In this document: positions 61,653 through 64,000 of the stretch, piece by piece
How the letters are laid out: every line of letters starts with the position of its first letter
Position numbering within the stretch: the stretch's first letter is position 1
Assembly: GCA_017856455.1 (NCBI GenBank)
Contig: JAFMEZ010000003.1
Location: 1-64,000, forward strand
Reading direction: 5' to 3'
Length of the DNA stretch: 64,000 bases
From: Parafilimonas sp.
GTDB lineage: Bacteria > Bacteroidota > Bacteroidia > Chitinophagales > Chitinophagaceae
The notes under the pieces: model-generated
The model's input: only the letters and a program-made list of their open reading frames with translations
The model's database searches: none
What the model was told of the DNA's origin: nothing
Translations under genes and position numbers: made by a program

Positions 61653-62540
61653 TTATGATAAAAGTTTTTCAGTTACTTTTCTGAAAAATACAGGGACTTC
61701 ATTGATAGGGTCTTTCATTCCCAATGTTTCAATTGGAATATTCCCTTTATAGTTTGATTCCTTTATGATGGCGCAAAGTTTTTCAATGTTCATAGGTGTT
61801 TGAACATTATTGATAAGCAATTTCTCTTTGAATTGCCAGTTCACAGCAAGAGGAATTGATTTTCTTATTTCTTCATATGGATCCTCTGCAACAAAATTAC
61901 CTGTATCCAAAACCAGTCCTAGCCATGGGCTATCCATAGATTTGATAAGTTCGAAACATTCTGAAGAAGTTCTTAAAAAGTCATTGTGATTTTGAATGCC
62001 AAGGATAACGCCGTGCTTGCTTGCAACAGGGATACATTTGCTCAATGCATATTGGATATTTTGAAATACTCTTTTTCTCTCTTCTCCAACATAATATTTT
62101 TTTGCTGTGTATATGCGCAATACTGGAGCTCCCAATTTAGCTGCAACCTCAATCCATTTTATCACCAAACTGATTTCATTGTCTAGTGCTTCACCTTTAT
62201 CATATGAAAATTCATTTCTGATTCCTGTGCCACTGATTTCTAGTCCGAGTGAATGCGCTTTTCGTTTGAATATAAAAATTTCTTCGTCAGTTGGTACTTG
62301 AGGATAAGTTGAAAAATAATATCCTGTAAAATCTATAGCATCAAATCCGGTTTGTTCGCAAAACTCCAGCAATTGAATTGGCGTAATTTTTTTCTGTATT
62401 AGCCATTCATTAAATGAATAGGCATTTAAACTTATTTTAAATTTTTTATGATGGTTTTTGCTTCTTTCAAAAGAAAAAGCCCTTGCCATTGGCATCAATG
62501 AAAGGGCTGATAAAAAAATTCTTCTATCTATTCTAGACAT
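61653..62540 (-). CDS. Secreted sugar phosphate isomerase/epimerase-like TIM-barrel protein
   Basis: A 295-residue xylose isomerase-like TIM barrel. I start at the ATG at 62540 (MSRIDRRIFLSALSLMPMAR), a Tat-like leader with DRRIFLS; the track's TTG overlaps the upstream gene. FKISLNAYSFNEWLIQ, GFDAIDFTGYYFST, VILGIQNHNDFLRTS, WLGLVLDTGNFVAED, NWQFKEKLLI and GNIPIETLG follow the barrel strands, with metal-binding Asp and Glu at expected places, although the Glu usually found in the ExxxH region is less clear (GIQNHND). It begins two bases beyond the stop of the alcohol dehydrogenase gene, in the same direction. Confidence 0.85.
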   Translation of the reverse strand: MSRIDRRIFLSALSLMPMARAFSFERSKNHHKKFKISLNAYSFNEWLIQKKITPIQLLEFCEQTGFDAIDFTGYYFSTYPQVPTDEEIFIFKRKAHSLGLEISGTGIRNEFSYDKGEALDNEISLVIKWIEVAAKLGAPVLRIYTAKKYYVGEERKRVFQNIQYALSKCIPVASKHGVILGIQNHNDFLRTSSECFELIKSMDSPWLGLVLDTGNFVAEDPYEEIRKSIPLAVNWQFKEKLLINNVQTPMNIEKLCAIIKESNYKGNIPIETLGMKDPINEVPVFFRKVTEKLLS

Positions 62541-62541
62541 A

Positions 62542-63588
62542 TCAAATGGTTGACATATCAATTACAAAACGGTATTTGATATCACCTTTAATCATTCTTT
62601 CATATGCCTCGTTAATAGAAGACATTGGTATCTTTTCAATGTCAGCATAAATTTTATGCTCATGACAAAAGTCAAGCATTTCCTGTGTTTCCTTTATACT
62701 TCCAATCATTGAACCAATAATGCTTCTACGATTTTTAATCAATGCGAAAGGAGATACTTTTGGATTATGTTCAGGTAATCCAACAACCATTAATTTTCCA
62801 TGTACTGCCAACAAATTCAAGTATTGTGTATAATCATGATCTGCTGAGATGGCATCTAATACAACATCAAAACTAGAATCATATGGTTTCAGCGCATCTG
62901 CATCTTTTGCCAATACAAAATGATGTGCACCAAGTTTACTTGCTTCAGCAACTTTTGATGCTGATGTTGAAATGACAGTTACCTCGGCACCAAATGCTAC
63001 TGCAAATTTCACTGCCATATGTCCTAGTCCACCTAACCCAACAACAGCAACTTTGGTTCCTTTTTTTACATCTGCAAATTTTAATGGAGAATAAGTGGTG
63101 ATTCCTGCGCAAAGAAGCGGAGCCACACCTGCAAGGTTATCCTGCTCTTTAACGCTCAAGACATAATTTTCATCTGTTACAATTTCAGCTGAGTATCCAC
63201 CCATTGTTCTCTTGCCTGAACCATTTCTTTCCAGTGCATTGTAAGTGCCTGTCATACCCTCTTTACAATACTGCTCGTAATTGTTTTTACAATTCGGACA
63301 AGTTCTGCAACTATCTACCATCACACCAACTCCAACCGTTTGCCCCAATTGAAATTTAGTTACAGCAGAACCCACTCCTTTTACTTTTCCAACAATTTCA
63401 TGTCCGGGTACAACTGGGTATACTGTCCCGCCCCATTCATTTCTCGCGGTATGAATATCTGAATGACAAACTCCACAATACAAGATTTCAACTTGAACAT
63501 CATGTGGACCAAGTGCTCTGCGTTCGATGGAAAGCGGAGCAATAGATGACTTGCTGTCTGAAGCAGCATAAGCTTTAACTGTTGGCAT
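62542..63588 (-). CDS. Zinc-dependent NAD(P) alcohol dehydrogenase (CAD/YahK-like)
   Basis: A 348-residue cytoplasmic medium-chain dehydrogenase that reduces aldehydes, probably with NADPH. Catalytic zinc: VCHSDIHTARNEWGG and VVPGHEIVGKV. Structural zinc Cys: CRTCPNCKNNYEQYC. Rossmann loop: VVGLGGLGHMAVKFA. All motifs match the cinnamyl alcohol dehydrogenase/YahK group, and length is typical. It precedes the TIM-barrel gene by two bases and follows the YHS lipoprotein gene by seven, all on the minus strand. Possible use: detoxifying aldehydes. Confidence 0.93.
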   Translation of the reverse strand: MPTVKAYAASDSKSSIAPLSIERRALGPHDVQVEILYCGVCHSDIHTARNEWGGTVYPVVPGHEIVGKVKGVGSAVTKFQLGQTVGVGVMVDSCRTCPNCKNNYEQYCKEGMTGTYNALERNGSGKRTMGGYSAEIVTDENYVLSVKEQDNLAGVAPLLCAGITTYSPLKFADVKKGTKVAVVGLGGLGHMAVKFAVAFGAEVTVISTSASKVAEASKLGAHHFVLAKDADALKPYDSSFDVVLDAISADHDYTQYLNLLAVHGKLMVVGLPEHNPKVSPFALIKNRRSIIGSMIGSIKETQEMLDFCHEHKIYADIEKIPMSSINEAYERMIKGDIKYRFVIDMSTI

Positions 63589-63595
63589 ATTTAAA

Positions 63596-63871
63596 TTATT
63601 TTGTTGCTAAGTATTTTTTAGGATCCTTTAAAAACTCATCCTTGCATTCTGTAGAACAGAAGCCATATGCTTTACCATCATAATGAGTAGTATCTGAAAT
63701 TCCTGCTGTAACAGGCATCCCACAAGCATAGTCTTTTTCATTCACCACCATCGCTGGAGTATATTTTGAACTATCAGCCGATGCAACAGGTGCTTCAACT
63801 TTTTTTTCTTCTTGTTGACCGCATGCAGTTAATAACATGAAAATCAAGGAGGTAAATAATATTTGTTTCAT
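63596..63871 (-). CDS. YHS-domain lipoprotein
   Basis: A 91-residue lipoprotein starting MKQILFTSLIFMLLTACGQQ with lipobox LTAC; the track's 18 extra residues are dropped. A short acidic and Ala-rich linker leads into a YHS domain: YACGMPVTAGISDTTHYDGKAYGFCSTECKDEFLKDPKKYLA, with three Cys typical of metal-binding YHS (TRASH-like) domains. It probably binds copper or another heavy metal in the periplasm. It is the first gene of a minus-strand run with the alcohol dehydrogenase and TIM barrel. Confidence 0.9.
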   Translation of the reverse strand: MKQILFTSLIFMLLTACGQQEEKKVEAPVASADSSKYTPAMVVNEKDYACGMPVTAGISDTTHYDGKAYGFCSTECKDEFLKDPKKYLATK

Positions 63872-63958
63872 AAGGAGGGAATGTCTGAGGTATTTTGATC
63901 TCAGCAATACAAAATTGCTATACATTGTCTAATTTTCAATATTCAATCTGTTTTTTTT

Positions 63959-64000
63959 ATGTCATTTCTCAAGTACACGTTTTTGGGTATTTTATTGATT
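63959..64000 (+). CDS. Possible start of a membrane or secreted protein (cut by window edge)
   Basis: An ATG at 63959 reads MSFLKYTFLGILLI to the window edge, which looks like the start of a signal peptide or membrane helix. It would be divergent from the YHS gene across 87 bases. Only 14 codons are visible, so this is tentative. Confidence 0.35.
   Translation, partial: MSFLKYTFLGILLI

Noticed and set aside
1-64000. tRNA, rRNA, CRISPR arrays, insertion sequences, prophage
   Set aside because: No tRNA-like T-loops, repeat-spacer series, transposase, integrase or phage proteins were seen on either strand.

Overview
The window is a 64 kb, AT-rich, gene-dense stretch of a Bacteroidota chromosome, most likely Chitinophagia/Chitinophagaceae. 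The signs are exact TAnnTTTG promoter elements with an upstream TTG, a SusC-type TonB plug, families common in this phylum (DUF1080, DUF5916, DUF4197, DUF6132, DUF2490, CBM9-like, NagX) and many secreted hydrolases. I see no rRNA, tRNA, CRISPR array, insertion sequence, phage gene or integrase. No gene-free stretch exceeds 300 bases; the longest (44760-45055, 296 bases) holds a palindrome, a doubtful 28-codon ORF and a strong terminator.

Layout. 1-3919 (minus): DUF2256 (cut by the window edge), a Gfo/Idh/MocA oxidoreductase, a CryB-like photolyase, YceI and a His-rich membrane protein. 4020-8164: a DUF2490 protein (plus), then a minus-strand set of ABC ATPase, permease, LolA-like protein and a TonB plug-only protein. 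8231-13530: CBM9-like protein, PIG-L deacetylase and serine hydrolase (minus), divergent from DUF1080 and an S10 carboxypeptidase (plus). 13570-22620 (minus): an amino-sugar cluster of ABC ATPase, two Gfo enzymes, nagX, nagB, a nagP-like importer, nagA, DUF4197 and a phosphoesterase. 22726-26779 (plus): M20 amidohydrolase, M24 peptidase and class-C serine hydrolase. 26815-38023: two VPS10/BNR-propeller proteins, a GH78 rhamnosidase and two more Gfo enzymes. 38108-43363: a GntP permease, divergent from a TIM-barrel/SET/class-A-like serine hydrolase/amidohydrolase operon. 43374-52553: a membrane-tethered winged-helix protein (minus), an M16 peptidase and a complete type I secretion trio (plus). 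52546-58843: a sialic-acid locus (BNR sialidase-like, Nramp-USP, NanA, MFS, NanH). 58833-64000: DUF5916, DUF6132, thioredoxin, TIM barrel, alcohol dehydrogenase, YHS lipoprotein and the first codons of a possible gene at the right edge.

How the genes work together. The main theme is scavenging of glycans, amino sugars and peptides. NanH would release sialic acid, the MFS protein would import it and NanA would split it to ManNAc and pyruvate. GlcNAc-6-P is handled by NagA and NagB 33 kb away, but no epimerase or kinase is in the window. Five Gfo/Idh/MocA proteins, two TIM-barrel isomerase-like proteins and a DUF1080 protein, most with RR-type (Tat-like) or Sec signal peptides, resemble the periplasmic 3-keto-glycoside type of sugar processing. 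Functions are assigned by motif recognition only; no database search was run. Several ORF-track starts were moved downstream to an ATG that begins a signal peptide or fits a promoter or an operon overlap.
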